From Maniola hyperantus (lineage: Eukaryota; Arthropoda; Insecta; Lepidoptera; Nymphalidae), in assembly GCF_902806685.2 (NCBI RefSeq), contig NC_048549.1, forward strand, positions 13,409,594-13,473,593: a stretch of DNA of 64,000 nucleotides. Direction: 5' to 3'. The translations under genes and the position numbers were made by a program. Shown one piece after another: positions 21,484 through 32,459 of the stretch. How positions within the stretch are numbered: position 1 is the stretch's first letter; each line of letters opens with the position of its first letter. Under the pieces are notes generated by a model. That model did no database searches. It saw only the letters and a program-made list of their open reading frames with translations, and had not been told where the DNA came from.

Positions 21484-21862
21484 TGCTACTTTTGCGGAGA
21501 GGAAGACACCCTGAGACACGCGCTTTTTGAGTGTCCCGCGTGCGCGGATCTTAGAGAAGCAGCACAGGGAGCAAGCGACAGTGTCAACGCCCAAAATCTG
21601 GTAGCCCGTATGGTGTCAAGCGAAAATAAGTGGCACAGATACGGCCAGATGCTGAGAGCCATAATGTTGAGAAGGGAAGATAGAGAAAAACAAGAAAAAA
21701 AGGAGAGAGTGCAACCAGAGGGTCAGCACGAAGTAATGTTACACGGTTCCGTGCTGATCTCGCAGAGGGGGAGGTCTTTTTAGTCCGTGCGAGTCGGACA
21801 CACCCTGTCGATAGACAGAAGTCCATTAGGGATTTTTCCTCCTCCTAGAAAAAAAAAAAAAA
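21484..21862 (+). pseudogene. R1-clade-like LINE, C-terminal zinc knuckle and 3' end
   Basis: An open frame runs from CYFCGEEDTLRHALFECP to a TAG at 21781-21783, about 99 codons. C-x2-C-x7-H-x4-C is the CCHC-type knuckle at the end of R1/jockey-group reverse transcriptases. The rest is charged (REDREKQEKKERV). A 3' untranslated region of about 65 bases is followed by a poly(A) run of 14-15. The reverse transcriptase domain itself is missing. Which LINE clade it belongs to is inference from the knuckle pattern. Confidence 0.82.
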
Positions 21863-21923
21863 AAGTACATAAGCCTACAAGTAACCAAGAAGATGTCATG
21901 ACAGTATCAGTATTAGTACCTAG

Positions 21924-22069
21924 CAGTGGCGTGCACAGGGTTTGAAGCCAGGGTAGGCATTAGTTAGGTGAAAACCTGTTTACTGGCAGGTCATAATGAA
22001 AAATATGCATTGAGCCATTACAACTGGGGTAAGCATTGCATTTATGCCTTTATGACCTGCACGCCACTG
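21924..22069. mobile_element. hAT-M copy, older
   Basis: CAGTGGCGTGCACAGGGTTT to GACCTGCACGCCACTG. Both termini are intact, but the flanking octamers (GTACCTAG and ATCAATAG) agree at only four of eight bases, so the TSD has decayed or was lost. Confidence 0.82.
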
Positions 22070-22159
22070 ATCAATAGCCACCATCATTGAAAGTCAGCAA
22101 ACGTATCATTTGGCATCACTCTGATAAAGAACACTAGGCGTTTCGCACACGAACGTTAC

Positions 22160-22452
22160 ATCACCGGCTCACTACAGAGCACGGGTCTTCTCTCAGAGTG
22201 AGAAGAGTTTTGGCAATAGTCTACCACGCTGGCCATGTGCGGATTGGTAGAATTCACACACCTTTGAGAACATTATGGAGAACTCTCAGGCATGCAGGTT
22301 TTATCACGATGTTTTCCTTCGCCGTTAAAGCAAGCGATATTTAATTAATTAAAACGCACATAACTCAGAAAAGTTAGAGGTGCGTGCCCAGCATCGAACC
22401 CCCGACCTCCGATTAGAAGGCGGATGTCCTAACCACTAGACTATCACAGCTT
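22160..22452 (-). mobile_element. SINE-1, near full length
   Basis: Reverse copy with an intact head (CTAGACTATCACAGCTT at its 5' end) and body. The ATG tail has eroded. Confidence 0.87.
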
Positions 22453-22699
22453 TTTTTTGTCTGTCATGTCTTTATTAAATAGTCTTGAATGTATATAGTC
22501 TTAAGGTTAACGCTTACATAAATATAAATAACTAAAGGCGTTGGCGTTAAAAACAATAGATTGTGTGATCGACATCGAAATCGATTCATTTAGTTGTGCA
22601 AAAACGCCGCATACATTCTCGCTTAGCGCGGGAGGCGCTGCTTGTGACCAGAATTATAACTCCGATATTATAGAACCTTCAACTTTGCAGTATATTGTT

Positions 22700-22870
22700 T
22701 ACTAGCTGATCTTCGCGTGGATTTAGTTTTTTAAAAATCCCGTGGAACTTTTGATTTTCCAGGACAAAAAGTAGCCTATCCATAGCAAAAGCATAGGAGA
22801 TGGAAGAATGCAGTAGGTACCAAATTTCGTTAAGACATGTAAATGCATGATTCTTTGAAAATCCCGTGCG
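22700..22870 (+). mobile_element. HLE-A fragment, deleted
   Basis: ACTAGCTGATCTTCGCGTGG, TTTCCAGGACAAAAAGTAGC; the 3' half is diverged. Confidence 0.62.
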
Positions 22871-22910
22871 ATCACCACGATCTAGGAATGCAATTCCTTA
22901 CAGCTTTAAT

Positions 22911-23336
22911 AAAAAACGGTCAAGTGCGAGTCAGGCTCGCGCACCGAGAGTTCCGCACTACAGTCGTATTTTTTCGACATTGTGCACGATAATTCAAAAA
23001 CTATGACGAATAAAATAAATAAAAATCTGTTTTAGAATGCACAGGTGAAGACCTTTCATATGATACCCCACTTGATATAGTTATCTTACATCGAAAATTG
23101 AAAATACTAATTATTAGTTCATGACCACAATTTAATTTTTTTTGTGTGATGTAACCACAAATTCACGGTTTCAGATTTTTTCCCTAATGTCTGCTATAAG
23201 ACCTACCTACATGCCAAATTTCATGATTCTAGGTGAACGGGAGATACCCTGTAGGTTTCTTGACAGACCGACAGACAGGCAACAAAGTGATCCTATAAGA
23301 GTTCCGCTTTTCCTTATGAGGTACGGAACCCTAAAA
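22911..23336 (+). repeat. REP-5, full length (family defined here)
   Basis: REP-5 starts AAAAACCGGCCAAGTGCGAG (here with ACGGTC) and has CGTATTTTTTCGACATTTTG, AATTCAAAAACTATGA, CATATGATACCCCACTTGAT and TGACCACAATTTAATTTTTT. It continues CCAAATTTCATGATTCTAGG, an internal (GACA)n, and ends GAGGTACGGAACCCTAAAAA. It has no protein and its class is unclear to me. The microsatellite sits at the same internal place in each copy. Confidence 0.85.
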
Positions 23337-23606
23337 AGACAAAAAAAACCTATTATCTGAGCCAAGCTTAATTATTACAAAGCTAAGAATATACGAGTAT
23401 TATCCGTAATATGTTTCGACGCGCACGCGCACCATTTCACGCCTCGTTGCGCTACAATGTTGCCCGCGAGTGATTTTATTGGTACACGATATGACATTTA
23501 TTGGCTATATTAAGACTAGTAATTTCAATTATGTAGTTATGTTATGATATCAAACATATTTTATTGATTAGGTACCCAGGTAATTACGTCGAGCGGATTT
23601 TTTCAG

Positions 23607-23676
23607 GGGTTGCCTGAAAAACAGCGCTGAGGTAGTGTATGGGTACACTACCTCAGCGCTGTTTTTCAGGCAACCC
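23607..23676. repeat. Perfect 33-base hairpin
   Basis: GGGTTGCCTGAAAAACAGCG...GTAGTGTA (23607-23639) is the exact reverse complement of 23644-23676, with loop TGGG. It sits between two inverted REP-5 copies. Perfect arms imply a recent origin or gene-conversion-like maintenance. Confidence 0.9.
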
Positions 23677-23710
23677 TACACTACTACAGCATTACGCTGA
23701 GGCAATTCCC

Positions 23711-23792
23711 CTTTTTAGGGTTCCGTACCTCAAAAGGAAAAACGGAACCCTTATAGGATCACTTTGTTGTCTGTCTGTCTGTATGTCTGTCC

Positions 23793-23838
<46 letters not shown>

Positions 23839-24155
23839 CTGTCAAGAAACCTACAGGGTACTTCCCGTGGACCTAGAATCATGAAATTTGGCAGGTAGGT
23901 ACATCTTATAGCTGACATTTGGGGAAAAATCTGAAAACCGTGGAACTAATAATTAGTATTTTCAACTTTCGAAGTGAGTGACTATATCAAATGGGGTATC
24001 ATATGAAAGGTCTTCACCTGTACATTATAAAATAGATTTTTATTTATTTTTATGCATCATAGTTTTTGAATTATCGTGCAAAATGTCGAAAAAATACGAC
24101 TGTAGTACGGAACCCTCATTGCGCGAGCCTGACTCACACTTGGCCGGTTTTTTTT
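23711..24155 (-). repeat. REP-5 copy with expanded (GTCT)n
   Basis: Full reverse copy. The internal (GTCT)n at about 23765-23842 is by far the longest here. With the forward copy at 22911-23336 it forms an inverted pair. Confidence 0.86.
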
Positions 24156-24350
24156 CTGTAATCTAAATGTTGTAATCTAAAGGGAACACCGCCGAAGGGA
24201 GTTGATTCCACAGTTTGCATGTGCGTGGAAAGAAGGATCTGGTGGTCGAAGTGCTCCAGAAACCCAGGCGGTGAGGGACCTCACGCACTTTTGAAACAAT
24301 ATGCTCTCAGGCATGCCGGTTTCCTCACGATGTACCGATTTCCTCATTCA

Positions 24351-24695
24351 TCTGTATATATAAAATTCAAAGTCCTGACTGACTGACTGACATATATATC
24401 AACGCAAAGCCTAAACCGCTGGTCCTAGAGATATGAAATTTGGAGGGTGTGTTTTTTGTAAAGAGTAGGTATCGACTAAGAAAGGATTTTTCGAAATTCT
24501 ACCCCTAAGTGGGTTAAATAGGGGATGAAAGTTTGTATGAAAGTCCGTCATTTTTCGAGTTATTTGCATGAAAATTGGTATTTGGGTTTTCGGTCACAAA
24601 TGAAGAAATACGTGTACCAGGATTTTTGGAAATTCAACCCCCACCTCTATTTTCTAAATTCCACCCGAGCGAAGCCGGGGCGGGTTAGCTAGTGT
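24351..24695 (+). mobile_element. HLE-D, a longer Helitron-like relative
   Basis: Begins TCTGTATATATAAAATTCAA, has TCAACGCAAAGCCTAAACCG and ACTAAGAAAGGATTTTTCGA, and ends GAGCGAAGCCGGGGCGGGTT then AGCTAGTG. Same layout as HLE-B, with the GCGAAGCCGGGGCGGG core. Confidence 0.65.
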
Positions 24696-24699
24696 TTCA

Positions 24700-25379
24700 T
24701 ATAATTACACCGTTTATTTCACCAACTCCTCAATTATGGTAATAAAAATATTAGTTTTTAGAATTTATTATTATTCAAAAAGAAACTAAATTAATTAATC
24801 AAGATTACAGAAATATTTTAATGAAATTAAACATATTATTACCATCGTGTTCGATAATCATCTCGATGGCTGTTCTTTCAAAACGATTTCAATTAAATTT
24901 TTATCTTCTGACCCTAATGACCGCTAATCTTCGTTTAGCGATATAGATCCATCTGAATTTCCCCTAACCATATTAGGTATTAATTACACCCACATTCATA
25001 TTTCTACATACATAACGAGAATAGTCAGAGAGCATACCGAAATGATACATTAAAACTATATTAGAGACTATAGCGAGATTTTGGCGTCGATTTTTATGTC
25101 TTTCTCTAAGCTTGTTATTTTTAAATATAGCTAAAAAAAGGACGGAAAATGAATTTTAAATAATGTACATTGAAAACTCGAAATTTTAGTGCTACTCTAC
25201 AAAAAACACTATGCTCAGGACTGGCACCTAAGGTCAAGGTACAGGTTTGACTGTATTAAATTGACAATTATATTTAAAAAAACTTAAATATAAATTAAAA
25301 GTAAAATAAAACAACATTAAATTTAAACAAAAATAAATTTAATTAAATCTACTTAAAACCTCACTGAGACCACCGCAGC
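24700..25379. other. AT-rich, unassigned
   Basis: No motif or repeat recognised apart from A/T-rich low complexity towards 25.3 kb. Confidence 0.4.
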
Positions 25380-25385
25380 GAGGCA

Positions 25386-25424
25386 TTATTATTATTATTA
25401 TTTATTATTATTTATTATTACATT
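25386..25424. repeat. (ATT)n microsatellite
   Basis: TTATTATTATTATTATTTAT repeated with small interruptions. Confidence 0.8.
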
Positions 25425-25559
25425 ACAAACAATATACACTAACAGTCTTAACCAAAGCGTTTACATGCACAGTTATTACAGCTAATTAGTAATTACATTC
25501 TAAAAAAATCACTTAACACACAAAAGTACTTAACTATATTATAATCATTATATATCATT

Positions 25560-25650
25560 GTACCCAAGATGCTGGCAGCATTGCCCCTTTGGATGGCCAA
25601 ACGAATTCTTTGACCACGATAGATGCCAGCTCTCGGGTTCCCGGTATTAA
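25560..25650 (-). pseudogene. Second fragment of the QRGNAAS retroelement
   Basis: The minus strand encodes GNPRAGIYRGQRIRLAIQRG followed by NAASILGT, matching the end of the 41.1 kb fragment (QRICPAVQRGNAASILDT). Only about 30 codons remain. AT-rich low-complexity sequence lies on both sides. Confidence 0.7.
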
Positions 25651-25726
25651 ATTAAATTAAATTAAAATTTAACTGTTCTTTTCTTATTACATTGGTAAGA
25701 AAAATAAAATTTAGTTGCCACCAGAA

Positions 25727-25834
25727 TCAGTACCCATGTATCGTGGTAGACTAGGTATGGCCTAAGCCCTTCTCACTCTAAAGAGAGACTTGACCTTAGT
25801 AGTGGGCCGATGATGTGTTGATGATGATGATGAT
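25727..25834 (+). mobile_element. SINE-1 3' fragment
   Basis: GTAGACTAGGTATGGCCTAA, CCCTTCTCACTCTAAAGAGA and GTTGATGATGATGATGATT. Confidence 0.68.
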
Positions 25835-25839
25835 TATCT

Positions 25840-27100
25840 TAAGATAATGATAACTCTAAAAAGTTTAGCTGTGTATCTCCTGGACTACAATGTTAGTTAT
25901 CACTGATGAAGTAACTAAATTCCTACGCCTATTCTGATTCGAGACGGCACTGAAACTTGATGGGAGTGACGATAAATCGTTACTTTACAACCATGTTCTA
26001 ACACTGATAAAAACTATAGAGTCAGCGCAATTATTATTGGTATAGTCATAGCAGTAGGTAGTTTTATTTACTTAGCTACATCAAAATCTTTTACTTACCA
26101 AAAATACGAAACTCAAAAATGTAGAGAAAGAAAAAATACCTACAAAATACTTACTCAAAGTGTATTACTGTACAGTGGTACAGTAATGAATTGGCAAACA
26201 CCGAAGGTCGAAGGTGTTTAAAAACGAATTTTTGTAAGTATTATACTACCCATAGTCCCTAATATAATATTTTTTTGTATTAAGAACAATTTTGAAAAAA
26301 TTGCATAATATGTGCCAGTGCCTAGATCAAAGTGCTCACCTAAAAAATAAAAATTCTGAATAAATATTCTTTGCATTAGAGATTACGTTTTTAAAAATCT
26401 TTAACATTTATCTAAAGCAAGCAAAAATAGATTTCATGTTGTACCTAGAAACAAGTCGAAGAAAATTGGATAAAATAAATTGTCATGCTTAATTTTTCGT
26501 AGCATCTCTCTCGTCTTTATCAAAAAATAAAGTCCAACAAATTCTCAATCTGGTATTTCGAAATAGATACTAAGGGTTTAAGGAAATTACCACTTCATAA
26601 AGTTATATTTTTTATACATAAATGGCATGACTTCTAAAAAATCAGATCACAAAAACAAAAAAAAAAACTTTTCTCCCAATTTTAATCGATTGAATTGTTC
26701 CTCGCGAAAAAATCGATTGAATTCAAAACGAATTAATGTTACCAGTCGATGAGATCGTGGCGGCGGTGGGTCGGCGGTACCCTGTGATTGCTAACAATTT
26801 GATACAATTACATCTCTACCTTATTTATGATTCCCTGTGATTTTCCGAGAAAGGTGACGATGGCCTTCGAAACGTCAAGTCATTAAGGACGTGCACAAAC
26901 ATAAGACGATCTTAATGCATTAATTTTTTACAATAAGTAGATCGATACCTTTATGTCTGATACTACATTAATATTATAAACAAATAATATTGTTTTTTAT
27001 AATATTCATATCTAGAGATAACATTATTAGCCACTTCCTTTCTAAAAGTTCTCAAAATTTATCTGAAGATAACATAAATCATTAATTTGCAGAACTATTT
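25840..27100. other. Unassigned, with a hammerhead-like patch
   Basis: AT-rich single-copy-looking sequence. GGTGACGATGGCCTTCGAAA then CGTCAAG at 26853-26878 resembles the hammerhead-like patch at 53.0 kb. Confidence 0.4.
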
Positions 27101-27103
27101 GAA

Positions 27104-27306
27104 ACTAGCCCGCGACTTCATCCGCCTGGACTACACAAAATTTCGAACCCCTATTTTACACTCTTAGGGGTTAAATTTTCAAAAATCCTTTTTTAGCGGA
27201 TGTCTACATCATTATAGCTATCTGCATGCCAAACTTCAGCGTGATCCGTCCCGTAGTTTGAGCTGTGCGTTGATAGATCAGTCAGTCACCTTTTCGATTT
27301 ATAATA
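27104..27306 (-). mobile_element. HLE-B copy
   Basis: ACTAGCCCGCGACTTCATCC on one end and CAGTCAGTCACCTTTTCGAT on the other; short (GACT)n. Confidence 0.8.
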
Positions 27307-27596
27307 CTGTCGTAGGTGTGCGCATACTCGGTAGGCCTACTCTCAAAACTCCAGCGCTTAAAACAAAACCATAAGGTCGATTAAGCGAGATAAAAACACG
27401 GAATCTTTGAAAGCTTGTTCATTAATAACGACTAGGTAACACTTACGACATTGATGGTATCAAAATTAAATTAGCATGTTTTAATCTGATTACCTACTTC
27501 ATGAGGGATTATAATTAATGGTTTAGTTTTTCTTTCAACGTTCTACTACGATTCTGATATATCTCGTAAGGTATGCATATTTCTAGTATGTTGATA

Positions 27597-27765
27597 TAGT
27601 GTGTATGTTATACTATCTAAACCTCACTTTGCCTCATTTTGTAGATTTAGTATTTTTCAAATCCGCAACGTATAGCGTGCGAAACTCGGGTCAATGCCCC
27701 ACCTGCGACGCGGCACTGACTCCGAGTGGCCTACTTACGCAACATTCGTTGACCTCTAAATATTT
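27597..27765. mobile_element. GT-M internal fragment
   Basis: TTGCCTCATTTTGTAGATTT, AACGTATAGCGTGCGAAACT and AACATTCGTTGACCTCTAAA match the interior; both termini are missing. Confidence 0.66.
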
Positions 27766-27769
27766 TATT

Positions 27770-28300
27770 TTTTTATTTTTGATGTAGTTGTACCTATGGT
27801 AGATTGAGTTCACTATACAGTGAGATTTTCTCTCATCGAAGTTCGCTCTTTCACTCACTCGTTAGATATCAGGAGAGAGTCATTTGGCGTTTGTTTTACA
27901 AAATAATCATTGAACAGTTTCTTAACCAAATGATTTCAATCTTGGAGTCTTCTTATTGTTTTTGAAAACAATGGATGAAATATAATATTTTTTTAAACCA
28001 GCTCATGAAGCCCTTTTATTTGATACCTTACACTATATACTTAGGTTTGTAAATTTAAAAAATATACCTAAACCTATACATCTTTGTGACCTTAAAAGTA
28101 CAAAACAGAAGTCAAACCACAGTCAGATTTTGCAAAAGAAATTCCTCTTACAAAGACTGATTTCAGATTTCAGATTCAAGAAAGATTTTCTAAGATGTGG
28201 ATTTCAATAACGTGACGTGTATTAACGTTGCAGGAACGAACGAAGGCAACGCTGAAGTAAATAGATATTTTTTGCCAAGCAATTTGTTCCTTTACTAAAT
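27770..28300. other. Unassigned
   Basis: No recognised repeat or coding signature. Confidence 0.4.
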
Positions 28301-28309
28301 ACCTATGTA

Positions 28310-28446
28310 CAGTGGCGTGCAACTCATAGAGGCATAAAAGCGCTGCTTACCCAAGAAATAGGTTGAAATTGCTCAATGCTTATTATTCTTTGACTTGCTT
28401 ACCTAACTACTGCTTGCCCTGGCTTTAAACCCTATGCACGCCACTA
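28310..28446. mobile_element. hAT-M copy with perfect 8-bp TSD
   Basis: CAGTGGCGTGCAACTCATAG to CTATGCACGCCACTA, flanked by CCTATGTA at 28302-28309 and 28447-28454. The last base of the terminus has mutated G to A. Confidence 0.91.
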
Positions 28447-28955
28447 CCTATGTATATAATTGTTTAAGCTACTGTCTGGCAGTTGAGCTTATCATCCAAA
28501 GATCAAAATAATTGCTTACGATTTCCAGACGTTTGCATTTCTCGATTCAAACTTCTCGATGCAATAATGATGGATCGATTCTTCCGCACTCGGACTCCAT
28601 AATACTCTTACCTACCACACCGCTGAACTTTAATGAGCATTCTATTTGAACACCCAAAATCCAACAATAGACCTAATCAGCGATAGAAAATCACAAATCA
28701 CTACCGTTACTGCACTATAATTCGTATCCGATAATCACGATTCGATTCAAAATCGATTCAATGATCGACATTGTGACGCCCAGTCCTGGCGGTCACAAAA
28801 GAAAAGAAAGTGTTGATGCTCGTTAACCATGGTTAAATTTGGTGTGGCGTTTGACTTTAACTATGTTATTTAACTGGCAAAATTCGGAGTATTTCGCTAA
28901 GGTCACCATGTCTGAAAATATCCCAAAATTTTAATCTTAATCGACCAAAAATCAG

Positions 28956-29167
28956 TACCCTTATTATAAAAGCGAAAGTGTGTTTGTTTGTTGGTTTGTC
29001 CTTCAATCACGTCGCAACGGAGCAACGGATCGACGTGACTTTTTGCATGGCCTAGTTTAAGACCTGGAGAGTGACATAAGCTACTTTTTATCCCGGAAAA
29101 TAAAAGACTTCCCCCGTGATTTTTAAAACCCAAGTCCACGCGTACCAAGTCGCAGGCATCAGCTAGT
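28956..29167 (-). mobile_element. HLE-A copy
   Basis: TACCCTTATTATAAAAGCGA to CCACGCGTACCAAGTCGCAG and CATCAGCTAGT. Confidence 0.8.
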
Positions 29168-29235
29168 GAGAGCTAAATTACGAATTGCAACCACGAGTTT
29201 GTATAGAAAATATTAGGGGGGGCGCAAGATTATGT

Positions 29236-29447
29236 CCATTGACTTAAATATTACTTCGTATGGACAGGGCCATTGAGCGAACAAAATGGGACCAACTCAG
29301 TGGTGCTTTAGCACCAATGCAACTTCAGTGACGTCTGGATTTCAAACGGGTCGCTCATTAGTATCTAAGAGGTGACGCTGATTTATTTGGTTCCAAAACC
29401 GTGAAATATTTTGTGGCTTGACCATATCTTGTCATTTAAATATCGAT
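29236..29447. repeat. Interspersed repeat, copy 1
   Basis: ATTACTTCGTATGGACAGGG, AGTGGTGCTTTAGCACCAAT, GTGACGTCTGGATTTCAAAC and CTTGACCATATCTTGTCATT are shared with 57053-57275. Class unknown; contains the palindrome GGTGCTTTAGCACC. Confidence 0.75.
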
Positions 29448-29795
29448 GATTATGTCTGAAATGTTTCGGGAAATCCGCAAAAAGTAATCAAGTGGTAACC
29501 CTATTCTACCAATACTTAGACTTTACTTTCACTTATTTACCTTTCATCGAGCTCATCTAAAATTCCTTATATATTTCTAATGACATTAAAATCTGCCCGG
29601 TCACTCACAGTAGCTACAACAAATTGCCTGTATAGAATTATGGCTAAAAATATCAGACTACCTATGTGTGAAATTCATTGTAATGGGCGATTTGGTTTGT
29701 ATTCACATTTTTGCAAATCATTTATATTATCTCACACACTAAGCACATTCAGCTTGGATAGGTATGTATTGAACATTTTTGCTCATCAGTATAAA

Positions 29796-30010
29796 TACCC
29801 TTAATAAACGCGAAAGTGTGTTTGTTTGTTGGTTTGTCCTTCAATCACGTCGCAACGGTGACGACGTGATTGACGTAATGTTTTGCATGGGTATAGACAA
29901 AGACCTGGAGAGTGACATAGGCTACTTTTTATCCCGGAAAATCAAAGAGTTCCCACGGGATTTTTAAATACCTAATTCCACGCGGACGAAGTCGCGGGCA
30001 TCAGCTAGTA
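29796..30010 (-). mobile_element. HLE-A copy
   Basis: ATACCCTTAATAAACGCGAA to CGCGGACGAAGTCGCGGGCA and TCAGCTAGTA. The second reversed HLE-A within 850 bases. Confidence 0.8.
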
Positions 30011-30435
30011 AAAAGATAAATGCTTTTTATCGACATCTGCGAGAAAGAACATTTTCAACTCATTTTTCGTATGTTTGCAAGACAAAGAATTTTGCAAACT
30101 TGAATCAATGGGGGTAGTAAATGTACCTTATGATTTTGAATTTTACTCTTTGGTAACATTTGTTGCTATCTTTGTCTTCGATAGTCTGACCAAGCCTTTA
30201 TACCCATCATGTGAGCCGACCCTAAAGGCCTCATTTTTTGCATGGCGATAATTTCACCGGGCCTCGGAAACATTTAAAGCATTACGCAAGCATATTGAAA
30301 TTAAAGATCTCAGCGGGCGATGTATTATAATGACGTATAATGTGATTACGCTCCATGAATAATTTATGGGGTTCCAGCTGACTCCGAAATTTGCCCGTAT
30401 TGCTTGGTGTTCGTAATTTGCTCCATATCATTAAG

Positions 30436-30722
30436 GCCTGCGCAGACGAGGGACTCTTGTCCGCAGAGGAAAAAATTGGATCGCTAAGAATTGCATCACA
30501 TAACGCACACGATGGACTAGTACCTACATAGTACGGCGTAACACCGTAGTAAAAGATGAGGGACTCTTGTCCTCCACGGACAAATTAGTTACTAGTATCT
30601 CGTCTGCAGAATTGTACAAGATCGTATAACGCACACAATGGACGAATAATGCGGCGAAACACCGTAGTGAAAGATGAGGGACTTTTGTCCTCCGCGGACA
30701 ATAGTCCCTCGTCGGCGCAGGC
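30436..30722. mobile_element. TIR element with internal tandem units
   Basis: GCCTGCGCAGACGAGGGACT opens it and AGTCCCTCGTCGGCGCAGGC closes it as an inverted repeat of about 30 bases. Inside, GAGGGACTCTTGTCC plus an AACACCGTAGT-AAAGAT block recurs in about 110-120 base units at 30453, 30560 and 30676. Confidence 0.72.
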
Positions 30723-30815
30723 TCTAAGATTCATATATGCCTAATGGCATACGTTGCAATGCATTTCATAGTTTGAAATGCTCGTGCGCCAGCTCTATGA
30801 CTGATCTCTATGGGT

Positions 30816-31093
30816 ATCAACCCATCGTCGCCGCCCTACTATTAAACATCGGTATTCTCAGAATGACAAAAGTTAGGCCATAGTCTGCCAGGCTTAGTGT
30901 GGATTAATAGAATTCACACACCTTTGAGAACATTGTGGAGAACTCTTAGGCATGACGGTTTCCTCACGATGTTTTCCTTCACCGTTAAAGCGAGTGATAT
31001 TTTAATTTCTTAAAACACCCATATACTCGTAACTCTGTAAAGTTAGAGGTGCGTGCCCGGGATCGAACCCCCGACCTTCCTATCACGGTTTTA
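30816..31093 (-). mobile_element. SINE-1 with a deleted head
   Basis: Reverse copy. The B box (GATCGAACCCCCGACC) is present, but the head jumps from there to CCTATCACGG, losing about 25 bases around the A box. Confidence 0.82.
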
Positions 31094-31445
31094 AGGAAAC
31101 CTGTGCTCAGTAGTAGGCTGGCCATGGGGTGATCATAATGACTATTAAAGCTGACTTTCGTAACTTAATTATAAGATTTAAATTATCCTTTTTAAAATTG
31201 CAATCAGCATTTGTACATAATATTGTTTTTGTCATTCAGAGCAAATGGATTGCACTCGATTAACCTTTAGAACTGTAAGATCTAAGTCACAGTGTAACTA
31301 TTACGTACCTAAATAGTATTCCCACTGCCAAAACATAATTACTATGCATTTTACATTGGAATTCATAGTCAAGATAGGGGCTTCTTTAGGGAACCATTCA
31401 GATGACAGGCGCCATATTCAACTTTTATGCAATGTAAAAAAACCA

Positions 31446-31567
31446 TGATAGATATGTGAAGTCTGCCAATTCGTCCTTGACCAGCGTGGTGGACTATGGC
31501 CAAACCCATGTCATACTGAGAGGAGACCCGCGTGTTCTGTAGTGAGCTTTGGGATAATCATGATGAT
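31446..31567 (+). mobile_element. SINE-1 3' fragment
   Basis: GATATGTGAAGTCTGCCAAT, GACCAGCGTGGTGGACTATG and a short ATGATGATGG tail. Confidence 0.74.
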
Positions 31568-31726
31568 GGATTAGGGTTGAATATGACACAATATGTCGGC
31601 TGAATGGTCCTCTAAATTTCAGTGTAAATGCCAATGGCCAAAACGTTTTTATTCGTCACAAAAAAAAATTTGCTCGTTATAAAAAGGGTCCTCAGATTTT
31701 ATCGTAAATAACTTTGTGTCTATATC

Positions 31727-32100
31727 CAGGGTGTAAACAGAACGCTTGCAAAAACGAAGACAGCTGATAGTACCTACTGATGATTAATGATACGATACCA
31801 CAAAAAAGATGCGAAAAAATTATTAAAAATCCTATAATTTTGTAAAAGATTACGATAAATTGCAAATAAAAGATCTGACTGACGCTAGAAGTCAACGAAC
31901 GTTGGGAAAGTAGGTCAGTTGGAATCAATGCCGCGTCCTAGGCGGGGCATTGACCCGAGTTTTGCACGCTATACATTGCGGGTTTGAAAAAAACTAAATC
32001 ATTAAAAGTACAAAATGAGGCAAATGGTTATTGGTATTGGATTGTGTTTAGGTAGTACAACAATAATGCTAAGTTTTTGCTAGCGTTCTGATTACACCTT
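31727..32100. mobile_element. GT-M copy
   Basis: CAGGGTGTAAACAGAACGCT to AGCGTTCTGATTACACCTT. Interior collinear with the 8.1 kb copy. Confidence 0.78.
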
Positions 32101-32103
32101 GTA

Positions 32104-32459
32104 TAGACAAACTGTAATTGTCTACTGTTTTTACACTGTGGTACAAATTACAATTAACATTTTTTACAATATCTAATTTAGGACTATTTAAGTGGTGAAT
32201 TATTACAACGTTAGTTTCTTAAATACGTATTAATGAGTAATTTTATGAGCAAAATCTAAAGCTTAAGAGTAGTTTACGACTTTCTGTTGGTAATTTTACT
32301 TAAATAAAAATAGTAAAGTGGTTGCCTCAAGGTTTATTTCCGCAAACTAGAAAAAAATAGGAGCTTTTAAAAACTTAATTCTATTAATTATACTTAGCTA
32401 CAATTTTTTATTACGACGTTCTTGAATCTATTACCGCCTGTGGTGAAATCACGTGCTTC
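32104..32459. other. AT-rich, unassigned
   Basis: Runs between GT-M and the GC-rich island; nothing recognised. Confidence 0.4.

Noticed and set aside
23607..23676. let-7 microRNA precursor
   Set aside because: Only the seed-like GAGGTAG word matches; the remainder of the arm and the perfect pairing do not fit let-7.
23639..23884. Open frame of 81 codons with SVCLSVCLSVC repeats
   Set aside because: It is the translation of the (GTCT)n inside REP-5.
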